Shown here: piece after piece, positions 47,758 through 57,597 of the stretch
Layout of the letters: the number at the start of each line of letters is the position of its first letter
Position numbering within the stretch: the first letter of the stretch is position 1
Assembly: GCF_050753385.1 (NCBI RefSeq)
Contig: NZ_JBLZFZ010000019.1
Span: 1-64,000, forward strand
DNA: 64,000 nucleotides
Direction: 5' to 3'
Source of the DNA: Pantanalinema rosaneae
GTDB lineage: Bacteria; Cyanobacteriota; Cyanobacteriia; Leptolyngbyales; Leptolyngbyaceae
Program-made: the position numbers and the translations under genes
The notes under the pieces: generated by a model
Seen by the model: the letters and a program-made list of their open reading frames with translations, nothing else
Told to the model about the DNA's origin: nothing
The model's database searches: none

Positions 47758-50700
47758 ATGACATCTACGATTCTCGAACCTGGGCAAATTATTCGAGTTC
47801 GTTCACGCCAATACCTGGTTGAAGATGTGATTCCTGCCGATTCTCCTGTCGGTGATACCAGAGTGCGTTTAGCCTGCTTGGAGGATGATGCTCAAGGCGA
47901 TGCCCTGGAGGTTTTCTGGGAGCGGGAAATTGATGCTCAAATCCTTGAGGCAAGTTCCTGGGAGGCAGTTGCAAACCGAGGGTTTGATAATCCCCGCTAT
48001 TTCTCGGCGTACCTCCATGCGCTGCGCTGGAACTGTGTTACCTCCACTGACCCAAAACTGTTCCAGGCTCCCTATCGAGCCGGAATTGAAGTGAAGGCGT
48101 ACCAGCTAGAGCCGTTACGGAAAGCGCTACGAATGCCGCGAGTCAATCTGTTTATTGCCGACGATGTAGGTTTGGGCAAGACGATCGAGGCAGGCCTGAT
48201 CTTACGCGAGATGCTGATGCGGCAGAAGATTAAGCGAGTGGTCATTTCCTGCCCTCCCTCAGTGGTGCGCCAGTGGAAAGATGAGATGGAAAGCCGCTTT
48301 GGTTTGACCTTCATCATCTACGATCGCGACTTTGTTGCCTCCAAACGACGGGAACGGGGTTATGGCATTAATCCCTGGAAAACTCACACCCGATTTATCA
48401 TTTCCCATTCACTGCTGCGAGATGAAACATACGCGGCTCCTTTGAGGGATTGGCTTCAAGATTTTTCGGCTGGGTCGATGCTAATTCTGGATGAGGCCCA
48501 CAATGCGGCTCCCGCCAGTGCGTCTCGTTATGCGATCGATTCCCAGTTAACTCGAACGGTGCGTGACTTAGCACCCCGGTTTGAGCACAAACTATTTCTC
48601 TCCGCCACGCCCCACAATGGGCACTCTAATAGTTTTGCGGCACTGCTCGAAATCCTCGATCCACAGCGTTTTTGTCGGGGTGTACCTGTACGAAGCAAGA
48701 AGCTATTGGATGCCGTAATGGTGCGGCGACTCAAGCAGGACTTGCGGGAAATTAACAATGCGGATTTCCCAAAACGCGAGATTATCCCGGTCATCGTTAA
48801 CAACTTACCCGAAGATGCTCCTGAACTGAAGCTCTCCCAACTGCTTCAGGAGTACCGGCAATGTCGGGAGGAGCGGTTGAAGGATGCGCCGAAATTCACA
48901 CAAACAGCCGCCCTGCTAGTTCTGACTTCCCTTCAGAAACGGTTACTGTCATCCATTGAGGCGTTTGCTCGCACATTGAAAGTACATCGTCGAGCGATCG
49001 AGCGGCAGGCGGAACAACAATCCACTGCCCAGCAGAACTACTCTCTGCTGCAAGAATCGCTAGGTAATGATGACGATCGAGCGGATTTGGATGAGGATGA
49101 GGTGCTGAAGGAAGAAGCCGCTCAGATGGAAAAGGCAACTCAAGTAGCAAGTGCCGCTATCTCACAGCGCGAGCTTGACCTGCTGGAGGAAATGACCCAA
49201 CTTGCAGAGCAGGCAAGACATGAACGCGATAGCAAGGTGAAAAAGCTGGAGGACTGGATACGGCAGCATCTCTGTCCCGATCTAGGTAAACCAGGAGCAA
49301 CCTGGCTCAATCGACGGGTTTTAATCTTCACTGAGTATACCGACACCAAACGCTATCTAGAACAGCAGCTCGGAGCCATTATTGCTAACTCCGATCGCGA
49401 TCGCATTGATACCTTTCACGGCGGGATGGGCGACGAACAGCGGGAGTATATCAAACAAGCCTTTAACACTGACCCGGCTCGCCATCCCCTCAGGATTCTG
49501 ATTGCGACGGATGCGGCCCGAGAGGGGGTGAACCTCCAAAACCACTGTGCCGACCTGTTCCATTTTGATGTGCCCTGGAATCCCAGCCGAATGGAGCAGC
49601 GCAATGGGCGCATTGACCGCAAGCTTCAACGAGAGGAGGAGGTTCGTTGCCACTATTTTGTGCTGGCGCAGCGGGTGGAAGACAGGGTGTTGGATATTTT
49701 GGTGAAAAAGACCAGGCAAATCCAAGAGGAACTGGGAAGTTTGTCTCCTGTAGTGGAGAAGAACGTCTCGAAGCTATTGGATAACGGAATTCGTAAGGCG
49801 GAGATCCAGAAGCTGACAGAGGCGATCGCCACCTCAGATCAATCGAATTCAGACTCCACTGATCGCACCAGCACCATTACTGAGGAGTTGGAGGCGATTA
49901 GATTACGGCAGGACAAACTGCGCCAGCAGCAAGTAGAACTGGAATCCATGCTCAGGGACTCCAAACTGTGGCTAGGACTGGACGATCGCCATTTTCGAGA
50001 TACACTATCGGTCTCTTTAGAGCTGATGGGGGCAGAACCACTTAAGCCATTGGATGCAGCGGCAGCCGTTGGGGATGAGGAACGGAGTCAGTGGATCGTG
50101 CCAACCCTCGACCAACAAGCAGGGGCTGATCCAACCTGGGCGACGACGTTGGACACCCTTCGAGCACCCCGGCAGAAAACCCAAAAGCTATGGGATTGGC
50201 GGAAAGAAGCACCGATTCGTCCCGTGGTCTTTCGAGATCCGGGTTCGCTGGATGGGCAGGTCGTGCATCTGCATTTGGAACATCGGATTGTACAACGGCT
50301 TTTGGGTCGATTTCTTTCCCAGGGATTTTTGCATGATGAGTTGACCCGTGCCTGTGTTTGCCGCACGGATGACCCAATTCCACGGGTGCTGATTCTCGGA
50401 AGGTTGTCGCTGTATGGCGATCGCGCCGCTCGCTTGCATGATGAAATCGTTGTGGTTGCCGCCGAGTGGATTGACCCAGATGCCAGAGGTAGAGGCAAGC
50501 TGCGCCCCTTAAGTGAAGGGGAGAAGAAGGATGTGTTACAGATTCTTGAAGATTCTTTAGCGCATCCCCGATTAAGAGAAGTGCCCAATGCCTTAATCGA
50601 TAAGCTGAAAGTTCACACGGCAAGAGACGTTGAGGATTTATTGCCTCACTTGGAGCGTCGAGCTACAGAGCTAACCGATCGTGCGAAACGCAAGTTGGAA

Positions 50701-50982
50701 CAACGGGGGGAGAAGGAATCCGCAGAAATGAAGACGTTGCTGGAGGAACAGCGCGATCGCATTCTCAAGCAGTTCAACCAGTATGAAACCCAGCAGTTGT
50801 CTCTCTTCAACCCAGACGAACGACGACAGATTGACAGCGATCGACGGCATTGGGAGAAGCGAGTCGCTGAACTGGAGCAGGAAATCCTGAGTGAGCCGGA
50901 GCGCATTCGGCAGACCTACCAGATCAAGGCTGAGCGCATTGAGCCAGTTGGTGTTGTTTATCTCTGGCCCGTTTCAAGTTGA
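47758..50982 (+). CDS. drmD: DISARM SNF2-like helicase DrmD
   Basis: 1074 residues, start supported by AAGGGG five bases upstream. SNF2/DEAD-like helicase: Walker A region DDVGLGKT (135-142), DEAH (245-248), SATPHNGH near 282, and motif VI QRNGRIDR (about 613-620). An acidic/charged coiled coil separates the two RecA-like lobes (about 420-500) and a long helical C-terminus follows. Size and sequence match DrmD, the signature helicase of class 1 DISARM, which acts with DrmABC and a methylase to block phage DNA. It is directly followed (11 bp) by the methylase. Confidence 0.9.
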   Translation: MTSTILEPGQIIRVRSRQYLVEDVIPADSPVGDTRVRLACLEDDAQGDALEVFWEREIDAQILEASSWEAVANRGFDNPRYFSAYLHALRWNCVTSTDPKLFQAPYRAGIEVKAYQLEPLRKALRMPRVNLFIADDVGLGKTIEAGLILREMLMRQKIKRVVISCPPSVVRQWKDEMESRFGLTFIIYDRDFVASKRRERGYGINPWKTHTRFIISHSLLRDETYAAPLRDWLQDFSAGSMLILDEAHNAAPASASRYAIDSQLTRTVRDLAPRFEHKLFLSATPHNGHSNSFAALLEILDPQRFCRGVPVRSKKLLDAVMVRRLKQDLREINNADFPKREIIPVIVNNLPEDAPELKLSQLLQEYRQCREERLKDAPKFTQTAALLVLTSLQKRLLSSIEAFARTLKVHRRAIERQAEQQSTAQQNYSLLQESLGNDDDRADLDEDEVLKEEAAQMEKATQVASAAISQRELDLLEEMTQLAEQARHERDSKVKKLEDWIRQHLCPDLGKPGATWLNRRVLIFTEYTDTKRYLEQQLGAIIANSDRDRIDTFHGGMGDEQREYIKQAFNTDPARHPLRILIATDAAREGVNLQNHCADLFHFDVPWNPSRMEQRNGRIDRKLQREEEVRCHYFVLAQRVEDRVLDILVKKTRQIQEELGSLSPVVEKNVSKLLDNGIRKAEIQKLTEAIATSDQSNSDSTDRTSTITEELEAIRLRQDKLRQQQVELESMLRDSKLWLGLDDRHFRDTLSVSLELMGAEPLKPLDAAAAVGDEERSQWIVPTLDQQAGADPTWATTLDTLRAPRQKTQKLWDWRKEAPIRPVVFRDPGSLDGQVVHLHLEHRIVQRLLGRFLSQGFLHDELTRACVCRTDDPIPRVLILGRLSLYGDRAARLHDEIVVVAAEWIDPDARGRGKLRPLSEGEKKDVLQILEDSLAHPRLREVPNALIDKLKVHTARDVEDLLPHLERRATELTDRAKRKLEQRGEKESAEMKTLLEEQRDRILKQFNQYETQQLSLFNPDERRQIDSDRRHWEKRVAELEQEILSEPERIRQTYQIKAERIEPVGVVYLWPVSS

Positions 50983-50993
50983 GGAGGGGAATT

Positions 50994-53822
50994 ATGGCAA
51001 CCGATCTCGATATCCTCAGACACAAAGAATGGCTTGGGTTGCTTCAACCCGTTGGACTGGTCGTTTCACCGCCAGCCCTGGTGAAAGCCCAGGCGGTAAT
51101 CGATCGCGGCAAACTGGTTGATTTACAGGATCGGTTGCAAGCGGTCATTTCGACGGAACCCATTCCGCGCCACAAGGATGACAAGATCGCCTGGATTGAG
51201 AACTTCCCAGCGTTTACGCAGAAGGTTTTAGGGTGGCGCGATCGCGACCTCATCGGCACATCCAATCCAAATGACTTGCCAGAAGAGTTATCGGTGTCGT
51301 TGCCCAGTTATGGGGAAGTATTGAAGCCGACCTATGCGGTTCGTGATCCTGACAGCGATCAGTGGGTGCTGTTGATTCAGGAGGTTGCACCGGGGTTGCC
51401 GTTTGATGAGGATGATCCGGCATCGGTGGCTGGGCATGGTTGGCAAGCTAGCATTCAGGCAAAGTTTGAGCGGTTGCTGCGGGAGACAGGGGTTAATGCT
51501 GGGCTACTCGTGAATGGAACAGAACTTCGGTTGGTCTACGCGCCCAAGGGTGAGTCTTCTGGACATCTGACCTTTCCCATCCAGGCAATGACGGAGGTTC
51601 CGGGTCGGTTGATTTTGGGTGCGCTCGATCTGCTGCTGGGGGAAGATCGGCTGTTTAATGTGCCGGAGAATCAACGGTTGAATCGGTTGCTGGAGGATAG
51701 CCGGAATTATCAAGCAGAGGTTTCAACGAAGCTGTCGGGTCAGGTTTTAGACGCACTGTGGGAACTGTTGCGGGGATTTCAGGCGGCGGATGCGGCAGTG
51801 AATGGAAAGATCCTCAGAGAGTTAGCTGAAACTGACCCACAGCATATCTATGGGGGACTGATCGCTACTTTGATGCGGCTGGTGTTCCTGCTATATGCCG
51901 AAGATGAAGGGCTGATGCCGGATGATGAGGTGTATCAGCGCAACTACGCGGTGTCGGGGCTGTATGAGAAGCTGCGGGAGGATGCAGGCAACTACCCAGA
52001 CACGATGGATCAGCGGTATGGAGCGTGGGCAACGCTGTTAAGTCTGTTTCGGCTGGTGTATGACGGAGGTGGACCCACTGAAGAGTATCTTCCGGCGCGA
52101 CATGGGCAGTTATTTGACCCCGATGAGTATCCGTTTTTGGAAGGTCGCCCGATCGCTTCTCACTTTGCCACATTCGGCAGAATTGCAGCCCCTCGCATCT
52201 CAGATGGGGTGATTTACCGGATGCTGGATAAGCTGCTGGTGCTAGATGGAGAGCGGTTGTCTTATCGTGCCCTCGACGTTGAGCAGATTGGCTCAGTCTA
52301 TGAGGCAATCATGGGCTATGAGGTGGAGATTGCCCACGGACGATCGATCGCCGTTCGTCCAAAAGATGTGGTGGTGGATGTAGACAAGCTTTTGGCGGCA
52401 AAGCCAGCAGACCGCGTCAATTTTCTCAAAGCGGCAGAGTGTGAACTGAAAGGGGCAGCCCTGAAGGAACTGAAAGAGGCAAAAACCGCTGAGGACATTG
52501 CCGCTGCCATTGGTCGGCGGGTTTCACCGCGAACCCCAAACTTGTTAGCGGCAGGAAGTCTGTTTTTGCAACCGGGAGAGGAACGGCGGCGATCGGGGTC
52601 GCACTACACGCCTCGGAAGTTGACGCAGCCGATCGTGGAGAAGACGCTGGAGCCTGTGCTGAAGAATTTAGGGGAGCATCCCACACCAGAGCAGTTGTTA
52701 GATCTGAAGGTGTGCGATCTGGCGATGGGTTCGGCGGCGTTTTTGGTGGAAGCCTGTCGGCAGTTGGCAGACAAGCTGGTGGAAGCCTGGAATTATCACG
52801 GGAAGCCTGCGGATCTGCCGGAGATGGTGGAGGATGTGGTGGTGGCGCGGCGATTGGTGGCGCAGCGGTGCTTGTATGGGGTGGATAAGAACCCGTTTGC
52901 GGTGAACCTGGCGCGGTTGTCGCTGTGGTTGGTGACGCTGGCAAAAGATTTACCGTTTACGTTTTTGGATCATGCGCTCAAGTGTGGTGACTCGTTGGTG
53001 GGGCTGACTAGAGCGGAGATTGGTAGCTTTGGGGCGAGTGCCGCCTATGAGCCCACGTTTTTTGAAGACCACAAGCGGTTGATGAAGCAGTCGGCAACCA
53101 AGGCACTGGCGTTTCGGCAGCAGATTCAAACGTCGGATACGCGATCGGATGGGGATGCAGAAACCAAACAGGCGTTATTGCAAGATGTGGAACGCACCTT
53201 AGAACCTGCTCGCTTAACGGCAAAAGTCGCAATCGCCTCTTTCTTTGCGGGTGACAATGCCAAACAACGGCAGAAATATCGTGAGGAATTTGGCGGTAAG
53301 TTGATTGGTTATGAAAAGGGATTGGTCAATGAGTCAGAGATTCAATCGGTCGTTGCCAAGCTAACAACGGGAGCGAAGGCAATACAGCCGTTTAACTGGG
53401 AATTAGAGTTTCCTGAAGTGTTTGAGCGAGAGAATCCGGGGTTTGATGCAATTATTGGAAATCCACCTTTTGCGGGAAAAAATACAACGATTAACGCCCA
53501 CCCTGAAGGATATCTGGATTGGTTGAAAATCGTGCATCCCGAATCTCATGGCAATGCGGATCTGGTGGCGCACTTCTTTAGGCGATCGCACACTTTGCTC
53601 CGGTTTGGCGGCACCATGGGACTCATTGCGACTAACACCATTGCCCAGGGAGACACCCGCAGTACGGGACTCCGGTTTATTTGCAACAATGGCGGCATGA
53701 TTTACAACGCCACTCGCCGTTATAAGTGGCCCGGATTAGCGGCGGTGGTTGTCAGTTTAGTGCATATCATGAAGATCGGGACAGTTACCCGCGAGAAAGC
53801 GATCGCTGGAGGTGATTCATAA
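50994..53822 (+). CDS. drmMI: DISARM adenine methylase DrmMI, N-terminal part of a split protein
   Basis: 942 residues from ATG 50994, with GAGGAGGGG immediately upstream. Contains the SAM-binding motif CDLAMGSAAF (574-583) and the catalytic NPPF (823-826) of N6-adenine methylases; N-terminal about 500 residues are the DrmMI-specific region. In intact DrmMI the chain continues after the VVSLVHI segment into LDG..V..ITAFLF; here it stops after 15 more residues (IMKIGTVTREKAIAGGDS) and the continuation is found at 54532. The stop codon overlaps the antitoxin ATG by one base (TAATG). Both catalytic motifs lie in this part, so methylation may persist if the C-terminal polypeptide associates. It marks self DNA; activity after the split is unknown. 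Confidence 0.88.
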   Translation: MATDLDILRHKEWLGLLQPVGLVVSPPALVKAQAVIDRGKLVDLQDRLQAVISTEPIPRHKDDKIAWIENFPAFTQKVLGWRDRDLIGTSNPNDLPEELSVSLPSYGEVLKPTYAVRDPDSDQWVLLIQEVAPGLPFDEDDPASVAGHGWQASIQAKFERLLRETGVNAGLLVNGTELRLVYAPKGESSGHLTFPIQAMTEVPGRLILGALDLLLGEDRLFNVPENQRLNRLLEDSRNYQAEVSTKLSGQVLDALWELLRGFQAADAAVNGKILRELAETDPQHIYGGLIATLMRLVFLLYAEDEGLMPDDEVYQRNYAVSGLYEKLREDAGNYPDTMDQRYGAWATLLSLFRLVYDGGGPTEEYLPARHGQLFDPDEYPFLEGRPIASHFATFGRIAAPRISDGVIYRMLDKLLVLDGERLSYRALDVEQIGSVYEAIMGYEVEIAHGRSIAVRPKDVVVDVDKLLAAKPADRVNFLKAAECELKGAALKELKEAKTAEDIAAAIGRRVSPRTPNLLAAGSLFLQPGEERRRSGSHYTPRKLTQPIVEKTLEPVLKNLGEHPTPEQLLDLKVCDLAMGSAAFLVEACRQLADKLVEAWNYHGKPADLPEMVEDVVVARRLVAQRCLYGVDKNPFAVNLARLSLWLVTLAKDLPFTFLDHALKCGDSLVGLTRAEIGSFGASAAYEPTFFEDHKRLMKQSATKALAFRQQIQTSDTRSDGDAETKQALLQDVERTLEPARLTAKVAIASFFAGDNAKQRQKYREEFGGKLIGYEKGLVNESEIQSVVAKLTTGAKAIQPFNWELEFPEVFERENPGFDAIIGNPPFAGKNTTINAHPEGYLDWLKIVHPESHGNADLVAHFFRRSHTLLRFGGTMGLIATNTIAQGDTRSTGLRFICNNGGMIYNATRRYKWPGLAAVVVSLVHIMKIGTVTREKAIAGGDS

Positions 53823-54187
53823 TGTCTAGCCTGGAACAGATGCAACAAGATATTCAAGCTTTGCCAGAAGAGGCTCAACTATTGCTGATGGATTTTATTG
53901 AAATCCTGAAAAAGCGATATCCGCAGGTCGATCAATCAAAGGCAAACGCTGAGGGCAATCCCTATGAGAAATTTAAAGAGAGCGGATTCATTGGGTGTGT
54001 ATCGGTTGGAGAAAACCTATCCGCAACTGAGGGGCTTGATCGCCGTGCTTTTATGAAATTGCCAATGGCAGAACGTCAGCGCATTCTGGCGACACAAGCC
54101 GCAGCCATGTCAGAGCATTATGAGCAAGATACAGCATGGCAAGAGTGGGTAAATTTGGACGTTGAGGCAACCTATGACGAGTCCTAA
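53822..54187 (+). CDS. Antitoxin-like protein (DUF2281-like) inside drmMI
   Basis: 121 residues, overlapping the methylase stop by one base. N-terminal QQDIQALPEEAQLLLMDFIEILKKRYP is a DUF2281-type helix region seen in antitoxins; the rest is acidic with a LPMAERQRILATQAAAMSEHY helix. Followed by a MazF-like toxin, which it probably neutralises. It belongs to the transcript of the methylase halves. Confidence 0.7.
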   Translation: MSSLEQMQQDIQALPEEAQLLLMDFIEILKKRYPQVDQSKANAEGNPYEKFKESGFIGCVSVGENLSATEGLDRRAFMKLPMAERQRILATQAAAMSEHYEQDTAWQEWVNLDVEATYDES

Positions 54188-54542
54188 GCGTGGAGAAGTT
54201 TGGTTAGTCAATCTTGATCCAACGATCGGAGCAGAAATTCAAAAGACTCGCCCTGCTGTTGTGGTCAGTTCTGATGTGGTTGGCAAGCTGCCGCTCAAGC
54301 TGGTTGTTCCCGTTACAGATTGGAAACCTTATTTTGCTTCTAACCTCTGGCACGTTTGCATTGAACCGACCCAAACAAATGGATTAACAAAAACATCAGC
54401 GGCAGATGTGTTGCAGTTGCGAAGTGTAGATACCAAACGTTTCGTTCGCAAAGTAGGAACTTTATCGACCGCTGACTTACAAGAAATTGTGTTTGCCATT
54501 GCCGCGATCGTGGAATATGAGGAGCCAAATGATGAGTTATAA
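54174..54542 (+). CDS. mazF: MazF/PemK-type toxin endoribonuclease
   Basis: 122 residues from ATG 54174, with GAGG six bases upstream (the TTG at 54162 is rejected). Matches MazF: KRGEVWLVNLDPTIGAEIQKTRPAVVVSSD, LKLVVPVTDW, and the C-terminal strand with KTSAADVLQLRSVDTKR. MazF cleaves mRNA at short sequences and halts translation. It overlaps the antitoxin-like gene by 14 bases and the next methylase part by 11 bases, so all four ORFs are translationally linked. Confidence 0.88.
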   Translation: MTSPKRGEVWLVNLDPTIGAEIQKTRPAVVVSSDVVGKLPLKLVVPVTDWKPYFASNLWHVCIEPTQTNGLTKTSAADVLQLRSVDTKRFVRKVGTLSTADLQEIVFAIAAIVEYEEPNDEL

Positions 54543-55779
54543 ACCTCCCATTATTCTAGATGGCAAACCTGTTGAAAAAATTACGGCATTTTTGTTTGCT
54601 AAAGGCGGAAATGATGACCCTGCCGTGTTGCTAGCAAATGCTAACAAGAGTTTTGTGGGCAGCTATGTATTAGGCATGGGGTTTACGTTTGATGACTCTA
54701 ACCCGGATGCAACACCCATTGCCGAAATGCACCGCTTAATCGAAAAACATCCCCGCAATACAGAACGAATTTTTCCCTACATCGGCGGTGAGGAAGTGAA
54801 CAGCAGCCCAACTCATTCGCATCATCGCTATGTAATCAATTTTGGCGATATGAAAGAAGATGAAGCACGCCAATATCCTGACTTGATGGCGATCGTTGAA
54901 GAAAAGGTTAAGCCATCCCGTCAAGAACTAGGTAATAACGGTGATGCCCTGCGACGTAAAACAAGATGGTGGTTATGGGGAAGGTATACACCTGCTTTAT
55001 TTAAAGCGATCGCTCAGTGCGATCGGGTGTTAGTTATTTCCCGTGTTACCCAACATTTTGCTTTCGCCATTCTTCCTTCTGGAGCAGTTTATTCAGAGAG
55101 ATTAGTTATCTTTCCAAATGCGAGTTTTGAATTTTTTTGTGTCATGCAGTCTCAAGTGCATGAAATTTGGACTCGATTTTTTACAACAACACATGAAGAA
55201 CGCTTAACTTACTTTCCCTCTGATTGTTTTGAAACTTTTCCCTTTCCCCCTGACTGGGAAACCAACCCCACCCTCGAAGCCGCAGGCAAAACCTACTACG
55301 AGTTCCGCGCCGATCTTATGATCCGCTACAACGAAGGACTCACCACCGCCTACAACCGCTTTCACGATCCTGATGAAACCAACCCCGACATCCTCAAACT
55401 GCGCGAGCTCCATGCCCAAATGGATCGCGCCGTCCTTGATGCCTACGGTTGGACAGACATCCCCACCGACTGCGAATTCCTGCTCGACTACGAAGACGAA
55501 GACGATTCTCCCCTCGCCCCTAGTGGGAGAGGGGCAGGGGGTGAGGGGCGCAAACGCAAGAAACCCTGGCGCTACCGCTGGCCCGAAGAAGTCCACGATG
55601 AAGTTCTCGCTCGTTTGCTAAAACTCAACCAAGAGCGGGCAGAAGCAGAAAAATTAGGCGGCAAATCCAAACGCCGCAAAGAACCCGCCAAACCCATTAC
55701 CCCTGATGCCACCTTTCCCTCTACCCAAAAACAACTCGACCTGATTCCTCCTGACCAAGAACAACTCGATCTGTTTTAA
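54532..55779 (+). CDS. drmMI: DISARM methylase DrmMI, C-terminal part
   Basis: 415 residues from ATG 54532 with GAGGAG eight bases upstream. Starts with LDGKPVEKITAFLFAKGG, the point at which intact DrmMI continues, then the target-recognition/C-terminal domain (RWWLWGRYTPALFKAI, HYFPSDCFETFPFP-like section, QMDRAVLDAYGW). It lacks SAM motifs, so it must work with the N-terminal part. A GC-rich dispersed repeat encodes the SPLAPSGRGAGGEG segment near residues 325-340, an in-frame insertion. Ends with two EQLDLI/LF repeats. A working two-subunit methylase is possible because the split falls at a domain boundary and both ORFs have good starts. Confidence 0.85.
   Translation: MSYKPPIILDGKPVEKITAFLFAKGGNDDPAVLLANANKSFVGSYVLGMGFTFDDSNPDATPIAEMHRLIEKHPRNTERIFPYIGGEEVNSSPTHSHHRYVINFGDMKEDEARQYPDLMAIVEEKVKPSRQELGNNGDALRRKTRWWLWGRYTPALFKAIAQCDRVLVISRVTQHFAFAILPSGAVYSERLVIFPNASFEFFCVMQSQVHEIWTRFFTTTHEERLTYFPSDCFETFPFPPDWETNPTLEAAGKTYYEFRADLMIRYNEGLTTAYNRFHDPDETNPDILKLRELHAQMDRAVLDAYGWTDIPTDCEFLLDYEDEDDSPLAPSGRGAGGEGRKRKKPWRYRWPEEVHDEVLARLLKLNQERAEAEKLGGKSKRRKEPAKPITPDATFPSTQKQLDLIPPDQEQLDLF
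55505..55552. repeat. Dispersed GC-rich repeat inserted in frame in drmMI-C
   Basis: A sequence of the type CTCCCCTCGCCCC...GGGAGAGGGGCAGGGGGTGAGGGG, a dispersed short repeat found in many copies in cyanobacterial genomes. In this frame it encodes Ser-Pro-Leu-Ala-Pro-Ser-Gly-Arg-Gly-Ala-Gly-Gly-Glu-Gly; in another frame it gives the familiar PSPLVGEGQGVRG. The reading frame is kept across it. Confidence 0.7.
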
Positions 55780-55808
55780 CTCTATCCTTTGATCACAGGA
55801 GAAACCCC

Positions 55809-56147
55809 ATGTACAAACCAATCCGCCAGGGAGATGTGATTCTTACTCCCCTGCCTGACCGACTCCAAGCGCAGCAAACAAACCGGAAACTCCCCCACCT
55901 CACCCTCGCCGAAGGAGAAGCCACTGGGCACCGCCATCGGATCAGTGAAGGTAACGCTGAGCTATATGAAGAAAATGGTATCCTCTATCTCCGAGTTCTC
56001 TCAGAGACTGCTCTCCTCAGCCATGAAGAACATCAAGCGATTCCAATTCCCCAGGGCGACTGGATGATCCGAATTCAACGGGAATACGATCCCGACCTGC
56101 AACGGAACCTCAGCTTAGAGGAGGTCTGGCGCGATGTCATCGACTAA
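55809..56147 (+). CDS. Small protein upstream of the DUF6745 gene
   Basis: 112 residues, beta-rich, ATG preceded by GGAG. Contains GEATGHRHRI and HEEHQAIPIPQGDWMI, His-rich segments that recall small cupin-like or metal-binding proteins but are not proof. It overlaps the next gene by 14 bases, and proteins of this type commonly sit directly before DUF6745 genes. Function unknown. Confidence 0.65.
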   Translation: MYKPIRQGDVILTPLPDRLQAQQTNRKLPHLTLAEGEATGHRHRISEGNAELYEENGILYLRVLSETALLSHEEHQAIPIPQGDWMIRIQREYDPDLQRNLSLEEVWRDVID

Positions 56148-57330
56148 AACAATGACGGCTGACCAAGAAGCGCTGCTGCCGATTTATCAAGAAAAATGGC
56201 GAGCTATTGCCCACTCAACAACGGCGATCGACCCCCAAAAAGTGACTGACGCTGTACATGCTCTTTATCAACTCAAGAATTTAGACAGCCCAACGGTACT
56301 GTTCTATCAAAGCCCTCAAGACACCAGCACTTGTCTGCGCCGCTATTCAGAGGCAAAAATTGCCCATGAACTAGGGTTAGCGCGTTGGTTCGATCTCAAA
56401 GGAGAGCTAGAAGAATCACTCAAAAACGGGCTATTTGATGCTGGTTGGACAGATCTAGCGCAAACCTATGACTTTAGAACGGACAGATTTGGGTCAACCC
56501 TGGTTCCACACTTGACCATTGCCGTCTGGAGTGGATGGTTGAGAGAACTGGAAACCCCATTAGGTAATTTACGCCGAGGTCAGGTGATTAAACCAGAGGC
56601 GTGGGCAAGTTTCGCCGCCTTCACCGACTTTTGTATTTCAGTCCTGGGTGTCTCCTGCAATATGCAACTGTGGGCAACCTTTCAAAACATTGTCTGTGAA
56701 TGCGGTTGGTTGTACCCATTTGAAAAAGCTGTACTTGTTTGTAATCGCCCTACAGAACTGTTGTTTGATCCTCAGTATCGACCTCACGCTGAAGCCAAGC
56801 CTGCCATCTCGTTCGCTGATGGGTTAAGCGTTTATGCTTACCACGGAGTCCATCTCCCCGAACACTATGGGCAACTCCCGCCATCGGAGTGGAAGTCCGA
56901 ATGGATCCTGGATCAACGCAATGCGGAACTACGACGTGTCCTGATTCAAGTGATCGGCTTCACTCGCATTTGTGATGAACTCAATGCCATTGCCTTAGAT
57001 TCCTGGCGTGAGTACACCCTGGTGCAAATCCCCACCGATACCGGCTTTGTTGAACGGCGACGGCTATCATTGCCAGCGATGATGACACGCGATGCTCGAC
57101 CAGACCTCAGCCCCGAAGAGTGGCTTGCTCTACGACGATGGTATTGGCACCGCGATCGTAAACCTATGCCCCTTGAAGAACAAGTACCCATTCATTTTCT
57201 GCAAATGACCTGCCCTTCAACCGGGCATATTCACACCATCCGAGTACCACCCGAAATGCAATCTGCACGGGAAGCCGCCCGCTGGATCAACCACGACATC
57301 GACCCCGAAGAATTTGCAACAGAAACTTAA
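56134..57330 (+). CDS. DUF6745-containing protein
   Basis: 398 residues, ATG with GAGGAGG upstream. No signal peptide or membrane segment. The C-terminus ends with IRVPPEMQSAREAARWINHDIDPEEF, the hallmark of DUF6745 proteins that are frequent in cyanobacteria with unknown function. Placed between DISARM methylase and the membrane-pair genes, it is likely an accessory, possibly unrelated passenger, of the island. Confidence 0.7.
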   Translation: MSSTKTMTADQEALLPIYQEKWRAIAHSTTAIDPQKVTDAVHALYQLKNLDSPTVLFYQSPQDTSTCLRRYSEAKIAHELGLARWFDLKGELEESLKNGLFDAGWTDLAQTYDFRTDRFGSTLVPHLTIAVWSGWLRELETPLGNLRRGQVIKPEAWASFAAFTDFCISVLGVSCNMQLWATFQNIVCECGWLYPFEKAVLVCNRPTELLFDPQYRPHAEAKPAISFADGLSVYAYHGVHLPEHYGQLPPSEWKSEWILDQRNAELRRVLIQVIGFTRICDELNAIALDSWREYTLVQIPTDTGFVERRRLSLPAMMTRDARPDLSPEEWLALRRWYWHRDRKPMPLEEQVPIHFLQMTCPSTGHIHTIRVPPEMQSAREAARWINHDIDPEEFATET

Positions 57331-57569
57331 TTGTTCAGCGATTATCCGTTACCACAGTTGTGGAAATAGCCGCGATCGTGCCAAATCCATATTCATGTTG
57401 TTTCTATCGTTAACAACTGGGGCACTTTAAATAGGGATAACTTCTTCACTCTATGTGTTCAATCTGTTAGCTATCCATTTGCCTAAGTCTATCTGTCTCT
57501 AATCTATGCAGGCTAACTAATCTTGCTAGCTCACTTGACTCAACTTTGCTTCGGATGATTCTTGATTAC

Positions 57570-57597
57570 TTGATTGAGAATTTTCTCTGAATATAAA
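57570..57597 (+). promoter_or_regulatory. Candidate promoter with GAGAA/TTCTC palindrome
   Basis: In the 325-bp gap 57331-57655, TTGATT (57570-57575) and TATAAA (57592-57597) are 16 bp apart and lie about 59 bp ahead of the membrane-protein gene; between them GAGAATTTTCTC forms a short inverted repeat that could be an operator. The rest of the gap contains nothing recognised. The gap suggests that the genes from 57656 form their own transcription unit. Confidence 0.35.
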
